This document shows positions 19,011-29,320 of a DNA stretch of 51,638 nucleotides, in pieces. The stretch is taken from contig MU657223.1 in NCBI GenBank assembly GCA_026770575.1, positions 1-51,638 on the forward strand, given 5' to 3'. Source of the stretch: Pelagophyceae sp. CCMP2097. Lineage: Eukaryota > Sar > Pelagophyceae. The notes beneath the pieces are model-generated. The model made no database searches, was not told the DNA's origin, and saw only the letters and a program-made list of their open reading frames with translations. The position numbers and the translations under genes are program-made. The first letter of the stretch is position 1; each line of letters starts with the position of its first letter.

Positions 19011-19947
19011 TCATCGGCCGTCGTCTGCTTCCTGCTTTGCGGAGCAGAGCATATCCCTCCACTGCGCGACGAGGTTGCGGATCACGGGCGCCGCGACGAT
19101 AGACTTTTTGCGGCACGTCTGCTTGCAGTGCGGGCACTCGTGCGTCAGGCGCTCAAAGGCTTCCGTGATGCAAACGCGACAGAACTGGTGGCCGCAGGGC
19201 AAACAGGCCGGGTCGTCGAAGACGTCGAGGCCTAGAGAGAGCGTGTCGGCCCTCCTTTCATGCCACCCATCATTCGACGCGGGTCTGGGCAGATGGAGCA
19301 CGTGAGCTCCTCGCGCATCTTCTGCAGCGTGGAGGCCATGCGCGACCGCCTAAGACAGCATAACGCTCCCTGTCACCGCACGGCGGCGCAGGATCTCACG
19401 CGTCGCCGCCGCCCGTGAGCGCGCCGCCGTCGTCGTCGCAGTTGGAGTCGATGTGCGCGTTGATCACGCCCACGCCGACCTTGCGCCCTGCGAGGGCGGT
19501 GGGCGCCGCTCCTCGGGCCTCGAGACGCACCGCAGAGCGGGCAGTCGACCTGGCCGCCAGGGTCCGCTGCGGGTTCCGCGGCGCCGTCGGCCGATGGCCG
19601 GCCCTGGCATTCCAGGTCGAGATGGTGGTTCAGCGCGTGTACCTGCTCGCACGTCACGCACGAAAACGTGCGAGGCGACGCACGTGCACCGACTTGTCAC
19701 AGGCTGGGCAAATCTCGAAGCGCCCTTTGCCGTCGAGCTTGTGCGCGGCGTCGTCGGGCTTCGAGACCTTCTGCAGCTTGGGCCCCCGCGCGCCCGAGTC
19801 GCCGGCCGCCCGATTCGACGGCTCGGGCGCCTTGCGCGCGCGAGACGGCTTCGCGGCCTTCTTCGAGACCGGCTTGGGAGCCGGCGGCCTTCTCGACGCC
19901 GGCTTCGGGGCCGCGCCGTCGCTCTTCCACCACTCGTTGGTCCACAT
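19011..19947 (-). CDS. Tandem UBZ4 and C-terminal RING ubiquitin ligase (RAD18-like parts)
   Basis: Five exons (19947-19684, 19642-19531, 19487-19400, 19349-19291, 19231-19011) give 247 residues. After a basic disordered N-terminus come two UBZ4-type zinc fingers (ICPACDKSVH..HHLDLEC; CPLCGRKVGVGVINAHIDSNC), then a C3HC4 RING (CSICLDVF..LPCGHQFCRVC..CPHCKQ) and a short helical tail. UBZ4 fingers bind ubiquitin, often on damaged-DNA-associated proteins; RING recruits E2 enzymes. The parts are those of RAD18 but in the reverse order and without an evident SAP domain. The introns are very short (41, 43, 50, 59 nt). The last intron gives the canonical RING only if its donor is GC (ATCT/GCCCAG); a GT donor 19 nt downstream would insert a few residues between the first two Cys pairs. 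An upstream in-frame Met exists at 20049. Confidence 0.8.
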
Positions 19948-20164
19948 TGGCGCGCCGCGCCCGGCGAGGGGGGAACCACGAGGACGTGTGATCCCAGCGG
20001 GGTATCCCAGCGGGGTCGCGACCGTGTCGTCGAGACGCGCGCTCTCCAAAACGCTCGACGTCGACGTCGCGACGACTCGGAGGAGACGGTGAGTCCGAGA
20101 CGCCGCCGGGCAGATTATCGCCGAAACAAGGATTCAAATCGGCGCCGAACCGTATTCAAAAAGC
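19948..20164. promoter_or_regulatory. Divergent spacer, UBZ-RING gene and DNA primase
   Basis: 217 bp separate the two start codons. It contains a tandem GGTATCCCAGCGGGG-like duplication near 19999-20020. Shared control of a replication enzyme and a ubiquitin-binding E3 is inferred from the arrangement only. Confidence 0.4.
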
Positions 20165-21731
20165 ATGGCGGCGGCTATGGAGATCGAGGACCAGCCGACG
20201 TTCTCCGTGGACCTCCTGCGCGTCTACTACTGTGCGTCCCTTCGCTTGCGCGAATCGTTTCGAGGCTTCTGTAGCGCGCCTCTTCCCGTACGAACCCATG
20301 TGCGACTGGCTCGGCTACCGCGCGCGAGGCGCCAAGCGGTCCGACGAGGATTCCGAGTCCGTCCTGGGGCGGCGCGAGTTCTCCTTTACGCTGGAGGACG
20401 ACATCTACATCCGATACCAGTGCTTTGGAGACGCCGACGCTATGAAGACGGCCATGAAGACGCGTGCGTTCTTCAAAGTGGGCGTCGCTTGGTGAACCGC
20501 GCCGAGCGATTAACGTAGGCATGCCCGTGAAGATCGACATCGGCGCGGTCTTCAACGTGTCCCCCGTGGAGCACGTGCGCGCGAAGAAGTTCACGCCGGT
20601 GGAGCGCGAACTCGTCTTCGACGTCGACATGAACGACTACGACGACGTGCGCACGTGCTGCGTCGGCGCCAAGACGTGCAGGAAGTGCTGGGGGTTCATG
20701 TGCATGGCCGTCCGCGTCGTCGACGCCGCGCTGAAGGACGACTTTGGCTACGAGCACGTCTTGTGGGTCTACTCCGGGCGCCGAGGCGTCCACTGCTGGG
20801 TCTGCGACCGCGGCGCGCGCGACCTAACCAACGAGGCGCGGAGCGCCGTCGTTTCGTACCTCTCGTTGGTGCACGGCAACGCTGAAACCAACGCGAAAAA
20901 GGTCTCCTTGACGTGGCCGCTGCACCCGGCGCTCCATCGAGCCTACGACCTTTTGGAGCCGTTGTTCGTGCGCTACGTCATCGGCGAGGGCGGCCAGAAG
21001 TTGCTGGCGGACGCGGAGCACTGGGGCCCGCTGCTGAAGACGCTCCCCGACGGCGTCGGCGACAAGATCGCGTCACACTGGGAGTCGCACCCCTCGACGC
21101 CTGAGGCCAAGTGGGAGGCGCTGAAATCGCTGTCCAACGTGAAAGCGTGAGTCTTGCGTTTGTGGCCTTTGTGGTCTGCGGCCGGGGCGACGACCCCGCG
21201 GCCGCAGCTGCGCCGTCTCCGCCGCGCCGAGACGGCGATCCGGCGATCCTTTTGAATCCGCTTCTCTAGGCCGACGTCGTCTGCGAAGAAGCAAAAGCTG
21301 CCTACGGTCTCAGAGCTTTGGAAATACGAGACTGTCTTTCTGCATTGCTACCCGCGCCTCGACGAGCACGTCTCCAAGCAGCGCAACCATCTTCTGAAAT
21401 CGCCCTTTGCGGTCCACCCCAAGACGGGCCGCGTCTGCGTGCCCTTCGACGCCGCGCAGTGCGAGGGTTTTGACCCGACGGTGCGCACCCGGAAGACGCA
21501 AAGCAAAGGCCGTCTTCCCACCCGCAAAAGTCGGACCAAACCTCTTCGTAGGCGGTTGCCACGGTAAAACAGCTCGCCGCCGAGATTGACGCGTCTGGCG
21601 ACGGCGGCACCTCACTAGACGGCTCCGTAAAGTTCTTCCAACAAAAGTTCCTGTGGCCGCTCCAGAACGCGCTCGCCAAGCAGAAACGCGACGTCAAGGA
21701 GCAGGACGCCGCCGACGCCGGCGAGTTCTGA
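20165..21731 (+). CDS. PRIM1: DNA primase small (catalytic) subunit
   Basis: Five exons (20165-20231, 20275-20463, 20519-21146, 21270-21480, 21552-21731) give 424 residues, matching eukaryotic PriS (about 420). Family marks: the N-terminal SRLFPY, the [11 protein letters not shown] segment, the catalytic DxD in [12 protein letters not shown] (Asp120 and Asp122), the nearby Cys cluster [19 protein letters not shown], and the late [24 protein letters not shown] block. It makes the RNA primer for DNA polymerase alpha together with the large subunit. All phases agree (phases 1, 1, 2, 0). The start chosen is the first Met; Met5 is also possible. It is head to head with the UBZ/RING gene. Confidence 0.95.
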
Positions 21732-22435
21732 CCACCGCAAATCGAAACAAAGGCGACGCCTGTGCTAACCGTCGCCGTGAAATGAGGCCGCCCCGAGGGG
21801 CGCATACAACCCAGTCCGCTGAGAGACCGTCGATGCGACTCGGCCGGCGACGAGGCCACGTGGGCCCGACGGCCCGATCTGCGTCTCAGGGCCTGCCAGG
21901 CTCGACGGACCGTCACGCGTGGGAAACGCCGGACATTAGTGTCTGCTCCGAGGTGGCAGTTCCCATCGACGAAGGCGAATCGCGCCGTCGACGGGGTCAG
22001 GCTGCGTCATCCATTCGTGGCCGGGAGATCATGGTAGATCTCTACAGAGACCTTTCGTTCGAATTTCGATTCAAACGAGTCTGAGTCACGAGTCCCAAGT
22101 AGTGACAGCCCCCAGGCCATGCCTGGGCCGCGACGCGGTACATCCACATTCCGAATGCGCTCAAAAAAGCCGCTGACGCCCTCGCCCCCCAACTGGCATC
22201 CCCAACGAACCACGACCGAAGTGCCAAAGTGATTGGTGGACCATACCTCCGTGAGGAGACGCCGCGCTTCATGTGCTGACGCGATCTCCGAAGCTTGGCA
22301 CCGGGCCTCCGGGCCTGGAAGCCTACCTTTGACTCGGGTTTGACGGTCATTCCCTTTTGGCCCAAATTTGGGGCAGCCCCACCCAGGGTGGATTTTAAGC
22401 AAGCAAGCCTCAGTGAACTGAGTTGCATAAATTGA
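21732..22435. other. Intergenic, no supported gene
   Basis: A minus-strand open frame of 152 codons (22007-22465) exists, but its amino-acid content is not family-like and its 5' end lies in repeat DNA. The block CCCACCCAGGGTGGAT followed by TTTAAGCAAGCAAG at 22379-22404 recurs near 31227-31287. Confidence 0.5.
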
Positions 22436-22939
22436 GGACCCGAAGGGTCCTTGCCGTTTAATCAACGTCAGTGTACGGCAAGGGCCCTTCGGGTCCTTTG
22501 ATTGAAGGATTAGGAATTCCTACCAGGGGCAATTTTGTCTGTCCGTCTGTCTGTCCTTCTGTCCGTCCTTATGTCTGTCCATGGGTAAATCCGTGAGGTT
22601 CCACCTCTGGGAATAAAAGGGAGCAACTCGGCCGATTCAGCGATTGGCGGTTGATGCGATTGCTAAAATTGGGAGTAGAGGTCGAGCAGGAGCCTCATTG
22701 GAATCATCATAGAAGAAGTATTCTACGTAGTCACTTCTTCTTCTATTACAATAGCGCGCCGGAGGCACACGGAGGACCCGACTTCGAGCGAAGGATACAG
22801 ACAAATCCCATTGCAATGCCCGTGGACGTAAATAATTAAAATTATTTAACTAATCGCTGAACCTTCAAATCCTCCTTTTTTTAATTTTTTAAATTTAATT
22901 TTAATTTTTTTGCGGCCGACCAGATTCGAACCTGTGACC
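22436..22939 (+). repeat. Modular dispersed repeat, copy A (modules H, P, Q)
   Basis: Module H (22436-22496) is a hairpin: GGACCCGAAGGGTCC plus TTGCCGT pairs with its reverse complement at one mismatch around a 17-nt loop. It is followed by a TAGGAATTCCTA palindrome and a degenerate TGTCTGTC run. Module P (22624-22719) begins CAACTCGGCCGATTCAG and ends AGAAGAAGT. Module Q (22743-22939) includes GGAGGACCCGACTTCGAGCG, an AT-rich run and GGCCGACCAGATTCGAACC. Q resembles a tRNA-derived SINE on the minus strand because GGTTCGAATC is a good B box, but no full tRNA fold forms. Related copies lie at 26025-26349 and 51386-51638. Confidence 0.75.
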
Positions 22940-23271
22940 AAATTCAAATCCTTGCTTGCCACAGCAAAACCTAAAAAGATGTTTGGGCACAAGAGAAAAG
23001 ATGGCTGCCAGTGCTGCCTTCGAAGGAGCTTGTGCGGGGCACGGCCCCGACGCCAACGCGTCCGGAATTTGCCCACTTTAATCCTTTTTCCTTTTAGGTG
23101 CTGAACTTTCAGTTAATTTGAACGTCACACGAAAAAGTTTAACGCGATCTGACTGGCCATTGGAAATTCCAGTATCTTTCCCAGCGAGAGCAGTTTGACA
23201 GTCCAACGTCAGTCCAACGTTGAATCCTCGTTGACTGAGCTCCGTCGTTGCGCCGTCAATAGCCTAGTAGT

Positions 23272-24296
23272 ATGGCCGCCGTGCTCCCCAACGACGCTGG
23301 CCATGGCGTCGAGTCGCTGGCGGCGCTGAAGACGCTGCTCATCATGTGAGTTGCCGGAAACGCTGCCCTGCGGCGGGCGCGCGTCCGCAGGGCAGCGCCG
23401 CCACGGCCGCGAACCATAGGCAGACGCGCAAGGGCTGCCTGCAGGTGAGTTTCCCGCCGGCCGCGGCCTCGGGGGCGGTCTTGCGCGCGTTGCGCAAACC
23501 GGAAATCATGGGCTGCGTAGGAAATGATGGGTTGCGACGCGACGTCCGAGTTCAACATCGCCACCAAGGAGGCCCCAAACGACATCAAGTACTACGCCAT
23601 CGAACAGTCCTCCTTCTGCATCCGCCTCTGCTGTGAGCCCGAAGCCGGCGGACGGAGCGGACGTCGTTCGGGCCCCTCCGTGGGCCCGCCGCGTCCCGCG
23701 TCGGTCGTGACTCTGCTCTTTTAGGCAAGGCGTCGCGGCCTCTGACGATGACGGTGCACGTGGGCACGTCGGCGGCCGGGCCCGTGCTGCTGAAGATGGA
23801 CCGGCCGTTCCGGTGCCCGCTCGGCCAATGCAAGTGCTGCTGCGGGCAGGAGATGCGCGTGGCCAACGCCGGCGGGCAGCCGCTGGGCAAGGCGGTGGAG
23901 GGGTTCTACGTCTGCCCGACGCCGTTCTTCCAGATCAAGGACGCTTCCGGCGCCACGCAGTACGAGGTGCAGCAGCCGACGTGCTGCTTCGGCAGCTGCG
24001 TCAACGTCTGCGCCGAGGGCTGCTGCAACTGCAAGATTCCCTTTTACGTCTATCCGCCCGGGAATCGCGAGGACCCGGGCGTGGGCAAGGTCATCAAGGA
24101 ATGGGGGGGGCTCGCCACGGAGATGTTCTCCTCGGCCGACAAGTTCAGCGTCGAGTTCCCGCCCGACGCGTCTCCCGAGGTCAAGGCAGCGATCTGGGGG
24201 GCCGTGATGCTCGTGGACTACAACTTTTTCGAAGGCGGCAAGGAAAGCCCCACAATCGGCGCGCCGCCCTCCGCAGAGGCCATGGACCGCGAATGA
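23272..24296 (+). CDS. Phospholipid scramblase family protein
   Basis: Four exons (23272-23345, 23420-23444, 23521-23632, 23725-24296) give 260 residues. The second exon is a 25-nt microexon between ATAG and GTGAGT, required by frame and joining LLIM to the conserved segment starting EMMGCDATSEFNI. The rest follows the scramblase beta-barrel pattern: IKYYAIEQSSF, RPLTMTVHV, CPLG.CKCC, FQIKDASG, cysteine-rich TCCFGSC..CAEGCCNC, IKEWGG, and a C-terminal hydrophobic AAIWGAVMLVDYNFF. Scramblases move phospholipids between leaflets or act as membrane-bound signalling proteins; cysteine clusters are typical palmitoylation sites. 22940-23271 upstream holds only AT-rich repeat edge and presumed promoter. 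Confidence 0.88.
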
Positions 24297-25340
24297 GCAA
24301 AGCCGCAAAACGCACGCGCGCAAGCGCCGGCGAAGCGCCGAAAGGGCGACCTGCCTGCCGCGGCCGCAAAGGCCAGCGGGGCAGATTATCCCTTTTTAAA
24401 AGTTCATTAATTTTGTATATACATGTATGGCGACTGACCCACCCTCCCCATGGGCGCGCTCGTCACGACACGCGTCGCGTTAGCCTTCTTCTCATGGGCT
24501 TGTGGTGCCGTGCACTCGCGATGTAGCCTGTGGAGGTCTCGCCGGAGCCCACTACAAGGGGTATCGGCGATGACGCCGAGGACTTTCGGTCCATCGCAGT
24601 TTTCGTCGGTTGGATTTTGGCTCTGTTGGGAGTGATAGAGGACGTCGCGCTGAGTCCGGAAATGCCGAGACCCACAAAAATCTTCTGTTAAAAACGCTCA
24701 AGCTGGAAATCCAAACGTCTGTTTTGGCTCGTCTGAAGCGCCACTCGCGGCACTCGTATGGGATTCGTCATATACCACCCCAGTACGTATGGACCCGCCC
24801 CGTCACATAGCCAGAATTTCGAATCCTGCGATCCTGCGATGGTCAGCCGGGCCCGAACCTTCGCAATACGGAGGCAAAATCAGTTCAAAATCAAGGTAAG
24901 GAGGCAAATAATGATTTTATCAAGTCCAAAATATTGGGGGAAACGCTTGTTCACGCCCTTGCAAGGCGCCCTCCTCGAGGCTGATCATGTCACGGACACC
25001 CCGGGGGGCAGGGAGGCCCATAGCGACCACGCCCACCCCCGCAGGCGGCCTCTGGGAGGCACAAACTTGCGCCCATTGAGTCCAGCTTTATCGCCACGGC
25101 TCTCTCAGAATCGATAACTTGAAAGGGAAATTGGAAATTGTATTATTTGCTTCAGCGACGGCCATTTGGCTTGCCTCTCTTGAGTTTCCAGAGGGCCTCC
25201 GCGCTGGCGGAGTCGGGCCCACAACTGGGTTCTTGCGGCAGTCGCAAAGCGCCCGCGATGCACTCTGCGCTGGTACCCTCAGTTTCTCTGAGCCGCGAGT
25301 GTGCGGCGAGATTGGAATATCGGATTTCAGTTCCCGCGTC
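24297..25340. other. Intergenic, nothing recognised
   Basis: Mixed-GC DNA with only short open frames of atypical composition and no tRNA or long repeat that I can see. It lies between scramblase and a repeat-rich segment. Confidence 0.5.
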
Positions 25341-25459
25341 CTAAGTCGCCCCCACTGTTCGCGGGAGGTGCCTAGTTATAGGCAAGGTTGCTCATCTCGT
25401 CGAGAGGCACAATCCTGCTTATAACGAGGCACCTCCCGCGAACAGTGGGGGCGAGTTAG
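25341..25459. repeat. Long foldback hairpin (33-bp arms, extended to about 50 bp)
   Basis: The left arm 25341-25373 begins CTAAGTCGCCCCCACTGTTC, and the right arm 25427-25459 is its reverse complement with one mismatch. Pairing continues inward with AGTTATAGGCAAGGTTG against the reverse complement of CAATCCTGCTTATAACG at about 13 of 17, leaving a loop of about 19 nt. This is a MITE-like or foldback structure with no coding capacity. Confidence 0.85.
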
Positions 25460-25540
25460 GCGCCTTTGAAAGGCCCAAAAGGGTGTCTGTGTTTGGGGGC
25501 GCTGTCACGCGCCACCGTCGACCCGGGGAGGATGCTCGTC

Positions 25541-25601
25541 ATAAGGGGCAGTGCGTGTCTCAGCCAGTCGAGTGGCAGTGCGTGTCTCGGCCAGTCGAGT
25601 C
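25541..25601. repeat. Tandem duplication, about 29 bp
   Basis: Two adjacent copies of GGCAGTGCGTGTCTC followed by GCCAGTCGAGT. The second differs by one base. No gene is evident here. Confidence 0.7.
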
Positions 25602-25652
25602 GGAATTAAGATTTGAGGGCTGCGGACGCCCGGACGCTTAGGAATGCAGGCC

Positions 25653-25871
25653 TTAAGGCACCGTTTTGCGGCGCTTAGGACGGCGGCGCTCTGCGACCAT
25701 GGCGTCCGTCTTCGCGTTGGTCCGCTGCATCACGTCGAAGGCGCGCTGCATGAGCTCGTCGCGGTGGTTGCGGTTCCGGACGCAGGCGAATCGGCGGAGC
25801 ATGTTGTTTTGGTGCGCGTGGATGGACTCGAAGGCCTCCTCGTTTAAGATGCCGATGGTCCCCCAATAGCG
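25653..25871 (-). pseudogene. Orphan 3' exon or gene relic, unknown family
   Basis: A 73-codon minus-strand frame follows a good acceptor (GCGATAG) and ends at a stop with a natural-looking basic tail (RRPKRRKTVP). The text includes YWGTIGILNEEAFESIH, MLRRFACVRNRNHRDELM and FDVMQRTNAKTDAMV, which is helical and not low-complexity, unlike nearby chance frames. No upstream exon is found within the following repeat region. It may be the end of a transposon-borne ORF or a truncated host gene; I do not recognise the family. Confidence 0.4.
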
Positions 25872-26024
25872 CTATCGCGTTTGAACGGGATTCCAGAAGA
25901 CTCGCTACTTATCGAGCGTGTGTTCAAGAAAATCCCAATTTCCACCCTGAGAGAGCCGTGTCGCCGATACCCCTTGTAAGCATCGATTCGCAACGGGTTT
26001 CCGAGCTTCCTCGTACAAATGTTG

Positions 26025-26349
26025 AGGACCCGAAGGGTCCAACTCGGCCGATTCAGCGATTGGTGGTTGATGCGATTGCTAAAATTGGGAGTTGAGGTCG
26101 AGCAGGAGCCTCATTGGAATCATCATAGAAGAAGTTTTTGGTCACAGGTTCGAATCTGGTCGGCCGCAAAACAAAACAAAAATAGCTCAATAAGAAATAA
26201 AAAAATAAAAATAAAGATAAGGAGGATTTGAAGGTTAAGCGATTAGTTAAATAATTTTAATTATTTACGGTGGGCATTGCAATGGGATTTGTAGGTATCC
26301 TTCGCTCGAAGTCGGGTCCTCCGTGTGCCTCCGGCGCGCTCTTGTAATA
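26025..26349. repeat. Modular dispersed repeat, copy B (P forward, Q inverted)
   Basis: It begins with GGACCCGAAGGGTCC and module P (26040-26135), in the same orientation as copy A. Module Q then follows in the opposite orientation (26140-26349): GGTCACAGGTTCGAATC, an A-rich run, GGAGGATTTGAAGG, and the reverse complement of the GACTTCGAGCG block. In copy A the P/Q boundary is flanked by AGAAGAAGT and ACTTCTTCT, which are inverted copies of each other. Confidence 0.8.
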
Positions 26350-26362
26350 ACCGATAACGCAG

Positions 26363-26418
26363 TCACTTCTTCTTTGTGCAAATTTGTGAGTGCAGTCACT
26401 TCTTCTTTGTGTACAGTC
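26363..26418. repeat. Tandem GCAGTCACTTCTTCTTTGTG copies
   Basis: Two adjacent copies (about 26363 and 26392) at the outer edge of dispersed-repeat copy B. The sequence up to 26713 then becomes GC-rich and should hold the promoter of the next gene. Confidence 0.7.
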
Positions 26419-26713
26419 ACGTGACCTCGCGCGTTGTGTCTAAAATATCGCTAGAGGCGTTGGCGAAGAATTCCAACGCCCGAAGTGGATTTTCAACGCC
26501 GTCATCGCATACGTTCGCATGACCCCCAATTGGCCAAGGGTCAGACGGATTCCGGAACTTGAAGTCGCACGACGGCTGACCCCTCCTCGTCCGTTCGCGG
26601 CGCGGAGCACACGGCCTGCGTAGACCGCACATCGGCTCGCCGAGGCCGCAGCGCAAAGGAAACGACTGCGAGCGACCTCTTGCGAGGCCCGGCTCGCGCC
26701 GCGGACGCTCGGG

Positions 26714-28721
26714 ATGGGCGCCGGCGTGTCGTGCAACGCGGAGCTGACGCGCGAGGCGGCGCTCGACGTCATCGGCGCCGACGCCTGGAGCGCCGACGTC
26801 GATTTGCGCTGGAAAGCGCTCGCCGAGGCTGGCGGCGGCGAAGTCTCCGCCGCCGCCGCCGCGCGCGAGGCGGCGGCGCTCGGCCTGCATACGCCCGGCG
26901 CCGCAAGCGCCGAGACGGCCGCCGACTCCGAAACGGCCGCCGGTGAAACGGCCGCCGTCGAGCCGGCTTCCAGCGAGCCGGCCGCCGGTGAGCCAGCCGA
27001 CGGTGGGCCGGCGGCTGTTCCCGAGGGGCCGGCCGGCTGCTCACCGTATGCCGGCGCTTTCGGCGGCACGGGCCCGCGCGCGTTCGTGCGCGCCTGCGGC
27101 GCTTCGACGGCTCTCGGCGGGGTGCGCGAGTTGCTGCGGTCGTCGACTTCGCCGGACCTCGGCGTCGAGCGGCGCGCGCGCGTCAAGACCGCCGCAAACG
27201 CCGCGCTGGCGGCGTTCGAGGACATGCCTGACGACGAGCGCAACACTTCGCAGCACCGCGAGGGCGTGGCGAGCTACACGGCCGCGGCGCAATTACAAAG
27301 AGAAGACCTCTTCGCGTCCGACGCGGGCGTCGGCGCGGCCCTCGAGCACTGGTGGCTCTGCGCGAGCCGGTCCGACGAAAATGGCGGCCACGCGGAAGGC
27401 GAGTTGAGCGCGGGGGCCTCGGAGCGGTTCCACGCGCGTTTTTTGCGCCTCGCTTTGGCCGACGGCGACGGCCGCGCGGCGGCGGCGCTGGCGCAGGACC
27501 TGCACGTCGGCGTCGGCGGCATCTTGACGCACGAGGCCTTTCGTTATGCCGTTTTCTCGCTGGCGGACCGAAGAACGGAGACGCTGAACTCGGACGACTA
27601 CGTGGCCTTCCTCCAAACGTCCTTTGCAACCGTCTTCCGAGACCAGCTCGCTGGCGACGCCGTCGAGCTCCCGCAGAGCTGGACGGATGCGCTCGAGGCA
27701 TGGTCGGGTGAGGGCGACGCTTTGGAAGCCGAGGCGGCGCCGCGGAGCGCGGTCGTCGAAGTCATATCGGAAATTGTCTGCGCAAAGCTCACTTCAGACG
27801 GGGCCTCGCCCCTGCCGCGCGCGCATAGACCCTGCCTCGCGCAGTGCACGCTGGACTCTTTTGCGGCATTTGGTGGGAATCGAGCCAAGAGGTTTCGCGA
27901 CTTTTGCAGCGGCGTCACGGAGTTATGCGACGACGCAACCTTCGCACACCGCGACCTCGTCCTCGTGTTCGCCGTACTCTGCGGCTGCGCCTGCAGGTCG
28001 GGCCGCCTCGGAGCCTGCGACGGCGCGAGGGCAGCGTTTGCGATGGACTTTCTGAGGGCGTTGCAACCCGCGACGCTCCAACCTATCGTGCGTGCCGTCT
28101 GACGCTTCAGCCTGCTTCTCGCCTCTGACGTCTGCTTTGCGCGCCCCCCCGACCGCGAAACGCTAGGGCCTCTGCGGCGGCGACGTGGCCGCCGGGGCGG
28201 AGCCGCGCCGGGCTCGGCTGTTGGACGAGGCCGTCGACGCGGCGCGCGACACGGCGCACGCGGCGTGCTTCGGCTGGCTCGAGGCGGCGGCCGTGGAAAG
28301 GCTCTTAGTCGCCGCCGTTGCCGCCGAGTACGGCGGCGCGGCGGACGCCGTGCTGGACTGCGCAAAGAGGGCTTTTGACGCTCTCGTCTCGCCGCGCGAC
28401 GTTGACGTCTTCGGCGACGCCGTCCGCGTCGACCTCGTCCGCGCCGTCGACGCCCTCACCCTCGTCGCCGCCGTCGCCGCCGCCTGCGGCCAACGGCACA
28501 AGGACGGCGCCGCGGCCTGCGGAACAACAAAGGACGACGAGCCGCGCGCCCCCGCGCTTGCGCCGCGCTACGGCGCGCTCGACGCGGCGGTGCTTGAGAA
28601 CGGCGACGCGCTCGCCTCGCACTGCGACGCGCTCGCCGGCGCCGGCGACGCCGCGCGCGCGGCGGCTTGCCCGTACCCGACTTGCGAGGCGTCCTCCGCC
28701 GGGGTTCGAAAAGCTTCCTGA
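26714..28721 (+). CDS. Unknown protein with predicted N-myristoylation site
   Basis: Two exons (26714-28087, 28167-28721) give 642 residues, phase 0 at the junction. The N-terminus MGAGVSCN fits the N-myristoyltransferase motif (Gly2, Ser6), with Cys7 as a possible palmitoylation site, so attachment to a cytosolic membrane face is inferred. An Ala/Glu-rich tract with EPA-type repeats (residues about 65-110) is followed by largely helical sequence. Residues about 235-300 (LALADGDGRAAAAL, LTHEAFRYAVFSLADRRTETLNSDDYVAFLQ) have the spacing of degenerate EF-hand-like helices, but no complete calcium loop is visible. The second exon is alanine-rich helical repeats. I do not recognise the family. 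Confidence 0.7.
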
Positions 28722-28908
28722 GCGTCTCGTCGTCGAAACACATCGCCTGAGATGCCCACGAAAGGAAACCGGCCGCCGGCCTCTCCGCCGAGGGCCGCGT
28801 CCCGCGACGTGACGCCTTAATGCCTCTCTGTATCGCCGACGGCCTCTCGACCCCGGCCGCGACGCATCGGGTCGCTCGTATATCGACGGCGCACACCATC
28901 GGCGGAAG

Positions 28909-29036
28909 CCACGTCCCTGTAAGGGAGGGGGACATGGCAACTGTAAGGGAGGGGGACATGGCAAATTCATGGCATCCCGGCCAAGAACACCACGTCCCTG
29001 TAAGGGAGGGGGACATGGCAAATTCATGGCATCCGA
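28909..29036. repeat. Triplicated GTAAGGGAGGGGGACATGGC unit
   Basis: Three copies of the 22-bp unit TGTAAGGGAGGGGGACATGGCA lie within 28918-29018. Two are followed by AATTCATGGCATCC and the CCCGGCCAAGAACAC block, so a larger unit of about 55 bp is also duplicated. It lies between the myristoylated-protein gene and the 3' end of SAM50; the rest of 28722-29320 shows nothing else. Confidence 0.85.
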
Positions 29037-29320
29037 GTCCCGGCCAAGAACACAGAAGAAGACCCGGAAAGGGACCTCTCGGAGACTGTCCCCCTCGCAT
29101 GCATGTCCATGGGGATCGTTCACGACGCCCTCCAGATCGTTGACGTTGACGGCACGTCTCCAGAGGCACTTGAACAACAAAAAATGTACTCCGACGGGCC
29201 GCTGTCTCCGCCTCGGGCTTCGAGTCAGAGTCTCCTTCGGCAGGCAGCCGGGACGTAGGCCGGTGAGCGCGTCGTCTTGGCGCCTTGCCGTCGGCGCGCC
29301 CCGGCGGGGCATTGTGTTTC

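Noticed and set aside
22007..22465. 152-codon minus-strand frame as a gene
   Set aside because: Its start lies in repeat module H and its composition is not protein-like; kept as intergenic.
22907..22985. tRNA-like B box (GGTTCGAATC) on the minus strand, also at 26146
   Set aside because: No matching acceptor or D arm can be folded around it, and the T stem has a mismatch. I kept it only as a possible SINE trait of module Q.
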